64,000 nt of DNA, taken from Eremothecium cymbalariae DBVPG#7215. Lineage: Eukaryota > Ascomycota > Saccharomycetes > Saccharomycetales > Saccharomycetaceae. The stretch spans positions 558,001 to 622,000 of the forward strand of contig NC_016450.1 of the NCBI RefSeq assembly GCF_000235365.1, read 5' to 3'. Of this stretch, positions 29,299 to 39,162 are shown in pieces. The notes beneath the pieces are model-generated. The model was not told the origin of the DNA, did not search any database, and worked only from the letters and a program-made list of their open reading frames with translations. The first letter of the stretch is position 1, and every line of letters begins with the position of its first letter. A program made the translations under genes and the position numbers.

Positions 29299-30951
29299 AT
29301 GAAATCTTATCCTACTTTAGTTCAGTTCAATGAAGGTAGACAATCTTTATTCCTGCGTAGCTTTTCCGGCGGAAGCAATTCAAGACTAACAGACACTCCA
29401 CTATCTACAAATGATTCGATGCATTACAGCAAATCCATCACATATTCTACACTATTCGAAGAGTATAATAAATTGGTGGAATCGGTACTTGTGCCAAAAA
29501 CCTCCAAATTGGCATCTTCCAAGACGAATACACAGGTGAACCAATATGTCATCGAAGAGAAGTTAGGAAAGGGACGTTATGGATCAGTTTTCAAAGCTAA
29601 AATAATTGACGAAAGCGGGGGTAGTAACAACAATTCTGAAATAGTGGCAATCAAATGCATAGCAAAAAAGCCTATGGCGTCCTTGCTCTCAATGAACCAA
29701 ATAATGAAACAAAGAGCACGGTTGAGGTTAACTCCCGGTGTCACGGTACCTGGAGAGACTCCTAACAATACACCCAAGCCCACTGAAGGGATCGAACGCA
29801 GATCTTCTACAAAGTCACTCGCATCTGTCGGTGTTCGTTATTTAGATAGCGATTGGATTATGATCGAAATGAACCTGTTACGCATCCGTAAAGAGTGTCT
29901 TGTTCATTGCCAACTTGGCTCCCACAGAAATGTGAACAAGGTACTTGAAATAATAGATTCTCCAAAGTCTAGTAAAGTATGGCTGGTCCAGGAATTTGCA
30001 TCCTTAGGTGAACTGCGATGGGAGCGTGCCTCAAAATTTCACACTATTGATCAATGGTGTAAGCTCATGAGGTCTAACTCAATATCACGAGTAGAATTTG
30101 CCTATAAGATATTACGGGACATTGCTTCTGGCTTGCAATTCCTACAAAAATGTGGAGTTATTCACAGAGATATAAAGCCTGCAAACATCGTCCTCGATGG
30201 GGTCAGCGGTGATGCAAAAATATCAGATTTTGGATGCGCTACAATTAAACCAGAATACCTTCCCTGGTGGAACCACGATGCCGAAAAGCATAAATGGACC
30301 AAAGCTTTTAAGGATGAATTGAGCAAAATAGTTGGCACTCCTGCATTTATACCACCGGAGTTATGCGATTTCACCCTGGAAGCGATCTCCGACGACTATC
30401 AAGAAGAACCCTCCACTGCAAACAAAAACAACCGAAGACACAAAATAACGACATACCACCCAGACCAAGGATTCAAGATAGATATTTGGTCATTAGGCGT
30501 TGTAATCTTTTGTATTCTTGAGAATAGACTACCCTTTTTCGGAGAAAATGAGTTCGAAACCTATCATATGATCGTCTGTGAGGAACTACCAATGACCCAG
30601 ATTCTCAGCAACTCCTCGCATAACGAATCAGATGCTGCATGGTTGTACAGACTACTCGAAAGGCACTTATTATGTAAGGATGTGATGACAAGATCCTACG
30701 CAACGGATGTCATAGCACTGTTAGACAAACATCATAGAGAGAACCGATCTAGAGTCGACAGAGTAAAAAGGAAATTGTCGTCTTGGAAAAGGAAATTTAC
30801 AAGAAGTGTAAGTACTTCTTCAACAAATCCATACAATTCAGCTCCAGGTTCGGATTTAGTAACAGGAACAATATTCTCGCATTCTTCATCTGAACTTTCA
30901 AGTATTTTTACAGACGCCTCATCGATAAACTTCATAGAACATTTGAGCTAA
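29299..30951 (+). CDS. ELM1: Morphogenesis/bud-neck protein kinase Elm1
   Basis: A 550-residue Ser/Thr kinase. The glycine loop is at 89-95 (LGKGRYGSVF), Lys119 in VAIKCI, HRDIKPANI at 289-297, DFG at 310-312, and the activation segment ends GTPAFIPPEL. Elm1-specific features are the long insert after VAIK (PMASLLSMNQIMKQRARL) and GFKIDIWSLGVVIFC plus FFGENEFETYHMI. Elm1 phosphorylates the activation loops of Snf1 and Hsl1 and controls septins, Swe1 and the G2/M transition. It is shorter than S. cerevisiae Elm1 (640). In S. cerevisiae ELM1 adjoins CSE4; here it lies next to MIH1 instead, about 7 kb from CSE4. The kinase core identification is strong; SAK1/TOS3 are less similar in these segments. 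Confidence 0.9.
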   Translation: MKSYPTLVQFNEGRQSLFLRSFSGGSNSRLTDTPLSTNDSMHYSKSITYSTLFEEYNKLVESVLVPKTSKLASSKTNTQVNQYVIEEKLGKGRYGSVFKAKIIDESGGSNNNSEIVAIKCIAKKPMASLLSMNQIMKQRARLRLTPGVTVPGETPNNTPKPTEGIERRSSTKSLASVGVRYLDSDWIMIEMNLLRIRKECLVHCQLGSHRNVNKVLEIIDSPKSSKVWLVQEFASLGELRWERASKFHTIDQWCKLMRSNSISRVEFAYKILRDIASGLQFLQKCGVIHRDIKPANIVLDGVSGDAKISDFGCATIKPEYLPWWNHDAEKHKWTKAFKDELSKIVGTPAFIPPELCDFTLEAISDDYQEEPSTANKNNRRHKITTYHPDQGFKIDIWSLGVVIFCILENRLPFFGENEFETYHMIVCEELPMTQILSNSSHNESDAAWLYRLLERHLLCKDVMTRSYATDVIALLDKHHRENRSRVDRVKRKLSSWKRKFTRSVSTSSTNPYNSAPGSDLVTGTIFSHSSSELSSIFTDASSINFIEHLS

Positions 30952-31967
30952 ATAAAATACAAACATCGTTCATTACCTATCCACGCACATCTCCATATAT
31001 ACATCCATGCGGAATCAACTGCCCTGCGCCATTCACTCATTACAACAATACGAAAACAATTACAAAAAACCAAAAAACACGCACAAAAACACTGCTGCAC
31101 CATTATCATACCTAAAACGTAAACCAAGTAACAAAACCTGATGCACCACACCATACTTCTTTTCAGTTAGACATACAGTTGCTATGTCCCCTCATTGTAT
31201 CCATCGTAGCATTTCAACCAGGTTGACCCGAATAATGACTACCTGTTGTACAACCAACAAACAGTCGCGAAACGCACCAAAAAAGTTTCACAAAGTATGA
31301 TAGTTCCTGCTGTATTGACTAACCGAATGACTAGTGATAGCCCTATTTCCTCTTCTTAAAGAAACAAGTAAACAATCAAGATTACGACTCTAGAACACAA
31401 TGGTCCATACTCAGGAGCTTGCCCATTGTTCTATTATGGAGTTGCTATTTTAAAATAATTCAATATGTAAATTAAGATAACCGCAGCCAATTCGAGAACA
31501 CCGGAGTACCACCCCGTCACAGTTTCAAAAAAATCTCCAATTGTTTAAACTTGCCCCCACAAAGGGTATAATACTACTAAGAGGAGATCCAAATTTGGAT
31601 CGTGCATTTGTAAATATACCTGAACGGTTAAATGAGCGGTCCTTGTATCTACATCTCTTCATTTGTAAGGTAATTTATACCTGTTGAAGCAAAAGAGGTA
31701 GCAGCTATTTTTGTTGAAACATGAAAAAATTGCCTTGATGTAATTTTGATCGGTTTTTTTAAATCTTTAGCAGAGCACAACCTTCACATATTGACCTTCT
31801 TCTGGCCTTCATTCAATCGTTTCCTCAGTGGTTTCTTCCAACCCCTCTGTATCTTTCTTTATTGTCTGTGACATAGGCATACAAATAAACGATATAGGCT
31901 CAATCATATTATACTCCATAGGAATTCGTTGATCCAACTTCATTTTATAGTGGTAGACCTTAGGCAA
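30952..31967. other. Intergenic region ELM1 to MIH1
   Basis: 1 kb, AT-rich. It contains the 16-bp perfect palindrome GATCCAAATTTGGATC at 31586-31601. ATG-free on the plus strand from about 31741 to the MIH1 start. No coding sequence is seen. Confidence 0.5.
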
Positions 31968-33812
31968 ATGACTATATCCGATCGCACTAAAGGCAAAGAG
32001 AGGAATACAGTAGATGGTAGGTCTAAGTTTTTCTTTAAGAATATTCATTCCTTCTTGAGTTTGAGGAAGGGCAGCAACAGCAGCAGTCGCAGAAGCAGCA
32101 GTGCCAATAGAAGAGGAAATTCTGTTCGACGGATAAGAGATGATACTTCGGGGATTAATGTTAGCAAATGCGACGGTTTACTTCAGAATAGTGTAAGATC
32201 AGCTCGAGCATCAATTGATGATGGGTACTTGTTTGAATCTGAAAAATACAGAGGGAACTCATCAGCTGAGGACTCCAACAGCTCTTTTGGCCATGTGTCT
32301 TCAAGAACTTCATCATCCGCTAATAGCAGTCGGTTACAATTTTTGCAGGGTAAGGACAAATATGGGGTTCCGGTAAAGATGAGTAAGACGTTAAGCAACA
32401 ACTTCAGCAGCAGCAAAAAGAATAACAATAGTTACGGCAACGGTAGCAGAGTGGGGCTATCAGGCACTCTAATGAATGTTGATAACTCGGCGATGCATAG
32501 ATGCAACAGTAACGTCTCTAGTCAATCAAATATGTCGCCTTTTTTGAAGTCCAAATCTATTAGCAGTGGTTCAGTACACAGGACTCACCCTAACGTTCAC
32601 GTTCACAGAAGGCAACTTAGCGGCAGCAGTTTAACTAGCAAAAAAGACTTTAAGCCCTCACATTGTGGCATAACTACACGTTTGTCCCAAAGTGGAAACT
32701 GCAAGCCTTGGAACATTCAGTCTATAATAGATTCAGACTCTACTGGAGCGCATGCCAACCAATGTAATTATAGAAAAGATAGCTTGTTTTCCAATGGGAT
32801 GGGCATGAAGATTAGGGACTCCACTAACTCATGTAGCTCACCCCCAACAACAAAAATCCCGCCAGTTTACCACTCCAGATTAGCAGAGAGTGCTATTCCT
32901 TACAAAAGTGGTGAATCTACTGAGGAGAAACTCCCACGGATCACCGTGGATGTTCTTGTCGACATCATGGATGGCAAGTATTCTACACATTACCATACAA
33001 TCAAAATTGTTGATTGTCGATTTGAGTATGAGTTCCAAGGGGGCCACATAAAGGACGCTGTAAACGTATCCTGTCATCGTGATCTGGAAAACGAGTTTAT
33101 CCATAAAAGTCATAATAGGTGTTCTTTAGGTACAGGTCTACCTCCATTAGTTGTATTTCACTGCGAGTTTTCATCATACAGAGGCCCACTACTGGCATCG
33201 CACTTGCGCAATTGTGATAGAATACTAAATTATGATTATTATCCCTCATTATATTATCCAGACATATTAATTCTAGAAGGTGGTTTCAAGTCTTTTTTTG
33301 AAAAGTTCCCCGAAAAATGCAATGGCAATTATGTTGGCATGGATTCAAATAAGCACCACGAAACTGAATTAGCCAAGTTTAAGAAGGAATCCAAAATGAT
33401 TCTGACTAGGCAAAATTCAGTACATATATTTCAAAATCTCAACTCAGAATCCCCTACCAACCCCGTTGCATCAGCTAGTAATCAAAATGACGCCATTATA
33501 GGTCTAGTGCCGCCTACCGAGAGGCTCAGATTCTCGATTGGAATGCCACCAAGTACTGGTAATTGCTATAGCGGCCCTCCTAGTGGTAGCAGCGTTTGTT
33601 CCAGAAGCAGTAGTAATAGAAGTGTACTCACTAGCACATTAATGTCTTTCCCAGACCTTGATCTGGAAGTCGATTTGAAAATCCCTGCAAACGATAATGA
33701 TGACCGATTCAGCTTCCATATAGGTGATGAAGGGTCTCTGAATGTAAATGAAAATTTCCCTTCTGCTTTAACGCATCTTTTTCCTACTATGGTCGAAGAC
33801 GAAGATAAATAG
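31968..33812 (+). CDS. MIH1: Cdc25-type tyrosine phosphatase Mih1
   Basis: A 614-residue protein from ATG 31968 (in-frame codons upstream to a TTG at 31929). Mih1 removes the inhibitory Tyr19 phosphate from Cdc28 and opposes Swe1 at G2/M. The Ser-rich N-terminal 330 residues are probably a regulatory region. The rhodanese/Cdc25 catalytic domain spans about 340-490: KIVDCRFEYEFQGGHIKDAV contains the CDC25-typical D-C-R-[FY]-[EP]-Y-E-[FY] motif, and the active site is HCEFSSYR (Cx5R). The C-terminal tail is Ser/Asn-rich. It corresponds to YMR036C. Its neighbour ELM1 acts on the same Swe1-Cdc28 switch. Confidence 0.95.
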   Translation: MTISDRTKGKERNTVDGRSKFFFKNIHSFLSLRKGSNSSSRRSSSANRRGNSVRRIRDDTSGINVSKCDGLLQNSVRSARASIDDGYLFESEKYRGNSSAEDSNSSFGHVSSRTSSSANSSRLQFLQGKDKYGVPVKMSKTLSNNFSSSKKNNNSYGNGSRVGLSGTLMNVDNSAMHRCNSNVSSQSNMSPFLKSKSISSGSVHRTHPNVHVHRRQLSGSSLTSKKDFKPSHCGITTRLSQSGNCKPWNIQSIIDSDSTGAHANQCNYRKDSLFSNGMGMKIRDSTNSCSSPPTTKIPPVYHSRLAESAIPYKSGESTEEKLPRITVDVLVDIMDGKYSTHYHTIKIVDCRFEYEFQGGHIKDAVNVSCHRDLENEFIHKSHNRCSLGTGLPPLVVFHCEFSSYRGPLLASHLRNCDRILNYDYYPSLYYPDILILEGGFKSFFEKFPEKCNGNYVGMDSNKHHETELAKFKKESKMILTRQNSVHIFQNLNSESPTNPVASASNQNDAIIGLVPPTERLRFSIGMPPSTGNCYSGPPSGSSVCSRSSSNRSVLTSTLMSFPDLDLEVDLKIPANDNDDRFSFHIGDEGSLNVNENFPSALTHLFPTMVEDEDK

Positions 33813-34078
33813 ACCCAAATTGGATTTGCTACGAGTTGCTATCGTTTGGCACTTAATGCATCTATTTGTACCGTTAACGAACACATTTCCTCTTTTTTAC
33901 GTTAATAGATTCCTTCTCGTTCTTTAATATATAATGTGGCTACACTTCTGTACTATTTACTTGCAGCTTATTGCATTGGTATATCACCACCTAATAATAC
34001 ACAGAAATTTACCATAAATATATATCCACATCCCCAATGTGCTGTAACTCTTTGTCAAATGCTCGCAATCGAACGAAT

Positions 34079-34585
34079 TTACCCTACAACTACACCAGGC
34101 CTTCCCAAATCTCGCTTTAACTCGGCGCCCCATCTGGACGGAGGCCATATTACATTTGTTATTGTCCCAATCACCAGACCCGTAGATATAGGTCCGAAGT
34201 TGTTTGAATCTACAGAATTTGACCCATTGTCCCCTTCAACCCATAAGTGCGACCTCGGAATTTGACAAAATTCTCTAGGGTATGGAAATTTTGTTTTCAC
34301 TACATCATATTGCTTGCCCTGTATCCTTTTACAATATACTTTCTTTGGATTATTAGGCGACTTAAATATTATTACATCGCCATAATTTAAAGCTCTAATG
34401 TCCGTTTTCCTCAGCTTCCACACAAAAACCCAATCTGATTGCATATTATCTCTAGGGTTCAGAGTAGGTCTCATAGAAGGACCTTCTATCTTTGAAACAA
34501 ACATCACATGATGCGTAACGGTCAAATATACGGGAAGCCATGATATCGTCGCCAATGAATAATTTAGCACCTTACTTTGAAACAT
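34079..34585 (-). CDS. IMP2: Mitochondrial inner membrane protease subunit 2 (Imp2)
   Basis: A 168-residue signal-peptidase-I family protein. A hydrophobic N-terminal segment (LATISWLPVYLTVTHHVMF) anchors it in the inner membrane. The catalytic Ser is Ser37 in EGPSMRPT and the Lys is Lys86 in YCKRIQG. The WVEGDNGSNSVDSNNFGPI box is the conserved third motif. Imp2 cleaves sorting signals of proteins such as cytochrome c1. S. cerevisiae Imp2 is 177 aa and is encoded by YMR035W, matching this position between MIH1 and RCH1. The C-terminus overlaps no other gene. Confidence 0.96.
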   Translation of the reverse strand: MFQSKVLNYSLATISWLPVYLTVTHHVMFVSKIEGPSMRPTLNPRDNMQSDWVFVWKLRKTDIRALNYGDVIIFKSPNNPKKVYCKRIQGKQYDVVKTKFPYPREFCQIPRSHLWVEGDNGSNSVDSNNFGPISTGLVIGTITNVIWPPSRWGAELKRDLGRPGVVVG

Positions 34586-35039
34586 GCCAAATCCTCTCTA
34601 ATGTACAGTCCCTATTATATACAAATCCAAAGTTATACCACGCAATCACTGCATATAACAATTGAACGCTGGATATATGCCATGTATACCGTTCTGCGAT
34701 TTAGTTTGGACACATCTTGTCAACTTGATGCCGAGAAGAAAGTTAGGGAGACTTAAATAATCACGTGATTAAATTTAACCAGACCTTATAACCATGCCCT
34801 CTTCAATTTTCGTTCTTTTATCAGTTTAAAGCCAAAATATACAAGGTTTCTTACTCCATAAGTGCTAATCGATCTCCCACGAATGCTATGAACTTACTTT
34901 AGAGGAGTCTTTCTATTTGTGGGTTTTGTGTTTGTTAACATTATTAAAGGCGAGTTTGCAGACACAAGGTCCCGGGACTTGAAGTCACTTTACGAACTCT
35001 CTAAACAAAAGCTGCTTGTCCCTCTCTTAATCATCTCCA
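34586..35039. other. Divergent intergenic region IMP2 / RCH1
   Basis: Noncoding. A TCACGTGA E-box lies at 34761-34768, roughly midway between the two divergent genes. AT-rich elsewhere. Confidence 0.45.
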
Positions 35040-36299
35040 ATGAGTTTTTCACAACGAATCCAGGAGATAAGACACAACAGATCTTTGCGATTCATTGGAT
35101 CCCAGTGGTTTTTTATCGTTTTGGGAGTGTTGGTGACATTAGCATATTTCTTTCCATCATTCGGTCGAAATGGCGGTACGATACATGCAGAATATACAAT
35201 TGGGTATGGTGCTGTAGCACTTATCTTTTTACAAACAGGGCTATCCATGTCTTCAAAGAAGTTGTTGGTAAATATATTTAACTGGAGAGCACATTTCGTT
35301 GTTTTGCTTATCAGTTTCCTAGTCACAAGTGCGATTATGTATGGAATCTGCTGTGGGCTCTTACAATGGGGCAAAATTGATGAATGGGTTATCGTTGGAT
35401 TGGTGCTTGTGTCTGCATGCCCGACCACAATTGCATCTAATGTGATGATGACGAAAGATGCCGGTGGAAACGAGTCGTTATCTGTATGTGAGGTTTTTAT
35501 TGAAAATGTACTTGGCACTTTTTTGACGCCGGCCATTGTGCAGCTATACACTTCTTCAGGACAGCTTAAATTCGGAAATCCTGCAAGTGACTCGTCTTTG
35601 AGTATATTATACCGCAGTGTCATGAAGCAGCTCGGCATATCATTATTTATTCCACTTGCTGCTGGCCAGCTTCTTCAAAATATGTTCCCCACGCAAGTGT
35701 CGTGGGCTTTAAAGAACTTAAACATGGGTACGATTTCCTCCTTTTGTTTATTATTAATCATGTGGTCATCCTTTTCGACAGCATTTCATCAAAAAGCTTT
35801 TGAATCTGTATCACATCTTAGCATCATATTTCTTGTCTTTTTTGTTATTGGGATATTTCTCTTGTTTACATTGATTAGCTATTTCATGGCGAGACCACCT
35901 CTACTAGACCTATTATTTAGGAAAGAATTAAGTGAACAGTCTAGCAAGGTGTACCAAATATCATATCATATATTTAAGCCATTTTATTACAGCAAAAGGG
36001 ATACTATTGCAGTGATGTTCTGTGGGGCGTCTAAGACTGGAGCATTAGGTGTCTCGTTGATTACCGCACAGTATGGTAACAATTTTCGGAACTTGGGGAA
36101 ACTTTTAGTTCCATTGACTTTATATCAAACTGAACAGATCGTGATTTCCAGCCTTCTAGTACCTTTATTCAGGAGGTGGTGTTCTGATGAGAATGAGAGA
36201 ATGGTTAAGGAGAATACTGGCGAATTGGACATAGAGAGTTCTATTAAGCTGGAAGGTCAGTCTTCCAAAGAAAAGAAGCTTAATAGCAACATGATCTAA
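35040..36299 (+). CDS. RCH1: Plasma-membrane Ca2+ homeostasis regulator Rch1 (SBF/SLC10A7-like)
   Basis: A 419-residue polytopic protein with about ten hydrophobic segments. The first are WFFIVLGVLVTLAYFFPSFG and YGAVALIFLQTG, and the conserved core includes LVSACPTTIASNVMMTKDAGGN and VMFCGASKTGALGVSLI. These are signatures of the SBF-like family (SLC10A7 homologues). In yeast Rch1 limits Ca2+ uptake at the plasma membrane. S. cerevisiae YMR034C encodes 434 residues. The C-terminal 35 residues are charged and cytosolic. It lies between IMP2 and ARP9, matching YMR035W-YMR034C-YMR033W order. Confidence 0.93.
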   Translation: MSFSQRIQEIRHNRSLRFIGSQWFFIVLGVLVTLAYFFPSFGRNGGTIHAEYTIGYGAVALIFLQTGLSMSSKKLLVNIFNWRAHFVVLLISFLVTSAIMYGICCGLLQWGKIDEWVIVGLVLVSACPTTIASNVMMTKDAGGNESLSVCEVFIENVLGTFLTPAIVQLYTSSGQLKFGNPASDSSLSILYRSVMKQLGISLFIPLAAGQLLQNMFPTQVSWALKNLNMGTISSFCLLLIMWSSFSTAFHQKAFESVSHLSIIFLVFFVIGIFLLFTLISYFMARPPLLDLLFRKELSEQSSKVYQISYHIFKPFYYSKRDTIAVMFCGASKTGALGVSLITAQYGNNFRNLGKLLVPLTLYQTEQIVISSLLVPLFRRWCSDENERMVKENTGELDIESSIKLEGQSSKEKKLNSNMI

Positions 36300-36432
36300 T
36301 GACCAATTCCTATCATCCTTTAGTTCAGTCACAGTTAGTTACCTTGAATAAGTACGGCTGGCTAATTACTCGTATATTTTTATTCACTCTGTAAATATTC
36401 TAAATGTCATTGATTTTTACAGCACTCTAAAC

Positions 36433-37892
36433 TTATAAGCAAACGTCCCATATAACGGACGGACCTTTGTCATCGTACTTGCCCCTCGTTACATAGAATG
36501 TGTCATTCGAATGACCAAAAACTTGCTTGGAGACAATCTGAGCGCCTAAGAATGCAACTTCACCGTAACCATGTTTTTTCCATTCCGTAAAGTACTCAGG
36601 AAATTTTGGCGCTTTTATAATATTTGGACTTTGAGCATATTCTAGTGAATTCAAGAACCCACTCTGTGCAACAGCGCCGCCAATGAACTTATTTTTCCTC
36701 TGTTTTGGCATATTAGCCATTAAATCTTGCTCTCTTTGTTGTCTTTCATGATCTGGTTCATAGATCAAATGGTCTTCACATAGCTGCGTCAAGAGTGCCT
36801 CTCTGAATCCAGCGATTTCAGATGTTCCACCCGAAATCAAAACGTTTTCCCAAACAGCTTTACACCTAGAACCCTCATCAATCTGCGATAGTACCATCCC
36901 ACAAGCACGCGATATTTCCTTAATCAAATCATCACACCCTTGAAACCTTTGCTTCCCAACAGTAACATCGTTCCCATCTCTATCAACAAATGAGTTCGTT
37001 TCCAACTGGCTATTTGAAACCTGTTCCTTGTTTTTATTCCTTTCCCTTTCCTCGAGAATTTCCCTGGTATCACGACCAGAAGTAATTATTGCTGCAACAT
37101 CTAAAGCACCTTCATCTTCTTCAGAAGCCTCCTCATCCTCATTAAAATTGAATTTTGATTTATCCTTCGCATCTTTTGACAAAACTTCAAACACAGATGA
37201 ACGCTTCAAGTCTTCAATACTTGCAGCACTCCAACCAGGTAAGAAGCTAGCTAATTTGGCATTAATCGCATCGCCTCCAACAGGTGCACTATAAGCCAAA
37301 TACTCAAGAGGTGTATAGTCTACAATGGGAATAATATCAGTATGAGCACCACCAATATCAATCACAACACAATTTTGAAGAGAGCCAAATGCATAAGATG
37401 TGGCTAATGAATTTGGCATTATCATAAAGTTATTCAACTTCATACTCTCAAATACAAACTGAGTTAAGATTTCCTGCTCACTTTGTGACCACGAATAGTG
37501 TGTGATTAAAAACATCGGAATGTTGGAAACTTGGGCTTCCCACCCTTCAGGATTCTCTTTGATTCGTTGTTGCAAAACTGATTTGTAAATTGCCTTGAGA
37601 AAGTATAGAAAAGCATCCAAATTCGTGATGGAACCGTTGTTAATAGGATAAATCATATCTTCAGTTTTATTACTAGTGAATTCACCATTTTTATTACGAT
37701 AAACCTGCGTAGGAACTTCCCAATTTGGTGGAATAAAAGTCTCATCGCCAATTCCAAATTGGACTAGCGTAGTCCTGGACCGGGGATAAACCAACTGCAC
37801 AAAATTGTTAGTCAACTCCAATTAGTTACTAGAACCAAATCGATAAAATAAAGTTTACTTACAAAGTAACTGTCTTGTCTCAACGAAGGCAT
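36433..37892 (-). CDS. ARP9: Actin-related protein Arp9 (SWI/SNF and RSC subunit), spliced
   Basis: Two exons: exon 1 at 37863-37892 (10 codons) and exon 2 at 36433-37794, giving 463 residues. The exon 2 frame has no ATG at its 5' end. Splicing yields MPSLRQDSYF joined to LVYPRSRTTLVQFG, which keeps exact length with S. cerevisiae Arp9 (recalled as MAPFRQDSILIIYPRSQTT). The donor is GTAAGT, the branch site GACTAAC and the acceptor GTGCAG. Arp9 pairs with Arp7 on the HSA helix of Snf2/Sth1. The actin fold is recognisable from FGSLQNCVVIDIGGAHTDI and NVLISGGTSEIAGF, with an acidic insert (EDEEASEEDEGA). YMR033W is also intron-containing in S. cerevisiae to my knowledge. It is divergent from CSE4. 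Confidence 0.95.
37795..37862 (-). other. Spliceosomal intron of ARP9 (68 nt)
   Basis: On the minus strand: 5' GTAAGT, branch point TTGACTAACAA with the A about 14 nt before the 3' splice site GTGCAG. The intron has stop codons in the coding frame upstream of the unspliced TTG start. Confidence 0.92.
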
Positions 37893-38312
37893 AATCAGTG
37901 AGCTCCTTATTTAATTTCTGTATTGACGTGCTGTTGTGCTTAGCTGAAATAAAGAAGCTTGTCGCTTCTGATTTTCAACGTGATAAATTAAAATACTTTT
38001 CAAAGCAAAAGTTGATCAAGATGATGAACTGCAAAGAAGGAATAAGATAGCCAAACTGAACAATTAGTTCATCCTCTGGATTAATTTTCAGGTAGTTGTG
38101 ACTTGTAGTAATTAAGCTCTTTATAAGGATTCTAGATACTGTACTTGTAGATATGTTTTTGAGTGCTAAAAAGACTGTGCTGCATCATAGCGTAGCGATC
38201 TCGTCAAATAAATATCGCGTAATGGATTCCAATGAAGATTGCGTATAAAGTTAATTTATACCAACTATACTCATCATCGCTCGAAAGAAGAAGAAGTTTG
38301 CATAGGATTTAG
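37893..38312. other. Divergent promoter region ARP9 / CSE4
   Basis: 420 bp of AT-rich DNA between the ATGs of two chromatin genes. No ORF and no recognised operator. ATGs occur on the plus strand about 90 bp before CSE4. Confidence 0.45.
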
Positions 38313-38924
38313 ATGGAACAAAGTATACGTAACGAGCTGCCTAGCAGGAATTTAGTTAGGCTTAGTCCTGCCGATAATGATTCGATAAACCAAAGGGCAC
38401 TACAACTATTACAGAGAAATCGACAGAGAAGACAGTTACTTCAAAGGCAGGAGGACAGGCTACGTTATGTTTCCACCAAGAGTGAGCATAAAGAGAATTA
38501 TGAAAGGCATAAGGCGAATGATGATGCTAGAGCTAGTGAGCAAAGACATTCAGAAGTTGATGGTAAGGGCATTTTAAAAGCTAAGGCAAAAAGACATAAA
38601 TCTGCAATGACTGTGAAGAGGATGAGGTACAGACCTAGTGATGTAGCTTTACAAGAGATCAGGAAGTATCAACGATCGACGGAGCTTCTAATTTCTCGAA
38701 TGCCGTTTGCCAGATTGGTGAAGGAAGTTACGGATCAATTTACCACAGAAGAGCAACAGTTACGGTGGCAGTCGATGGCTATACTTGCGCTTCAAGAAGC
38801 AAGTGAAGCATATCTAGTTGGTCTTTTAGAGCACACAAATCTGCTTGCGTTACATGCAAAAAGGATCACGATCATGCGCAAGGACATGCAATTGGCAAGG
38901 AGGATACGGGGTCAGTTTATTTAA
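38313..38924 (+). CDS. CSE4: Centromeric histone H3 variant Cse4 (CENP-A)
   Basis: A 203-residue protein. The C-terminal histone fold (about 105-203) contains [33 protein letters not shown], a CENP-A-type loop1/alpha2 ([19 protein letters not shown]) and the terminal [20 protein letters not shown]. Loop 1 is longer than in canonical H3. The N-tail is long and basic, with a segment [20 protein letters not shown] resembling the essential END region of Cse4. S. cerevisiae Cse4 is 229 aa, so the tail is shorter. It replaces H3 at point centromeres. It corresponds to YKL049C and sits between ARP9 and HOF1 here. Confidence 0.96.
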   Translation: MEQSIRNELPSRNLVRLSPADNDSINQRALQLLQRNRQRRQLLQRQEDRLRYVSTKSEHKENYERHKANDDARASEQRHSEVDGKGILKAKAKRHKSAMTVKRMRYRPSDVALQEIRKYQRSTELLISRMPFARLVKEVTDQFTTEEQQLRWQSMAILALQEASEAYLVGLLEHTNLLALHAKRITIMRKDMQLARRIRGQFI

Positions 38925-39162
38925 CGTTATAAAGATATGTAGGTAGACAGAAGGGCATTTGCCATGTTTACCAATAATATAGCCTGAGAAGATATAAACA
39001 GGGGTATTCTTCAATCTCAATTAAAATGTACTAATAGTCCTTATTTTTATTAAGTGGTGGAGTGTCTACTTAAACTGTACATACAACCTAACCATTATTA
39101 CAAAATTTACTATTTCTAAGATTAACCAGATGTAAATTTCTAAAACTATTAGATGTATGCGC

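Noticed and set aside
37795..37821. ARP9 start at the TTG at 37821
   Set aside because: Lies inside the intron; the spliced ATG exon restores the conserved N-terminus.
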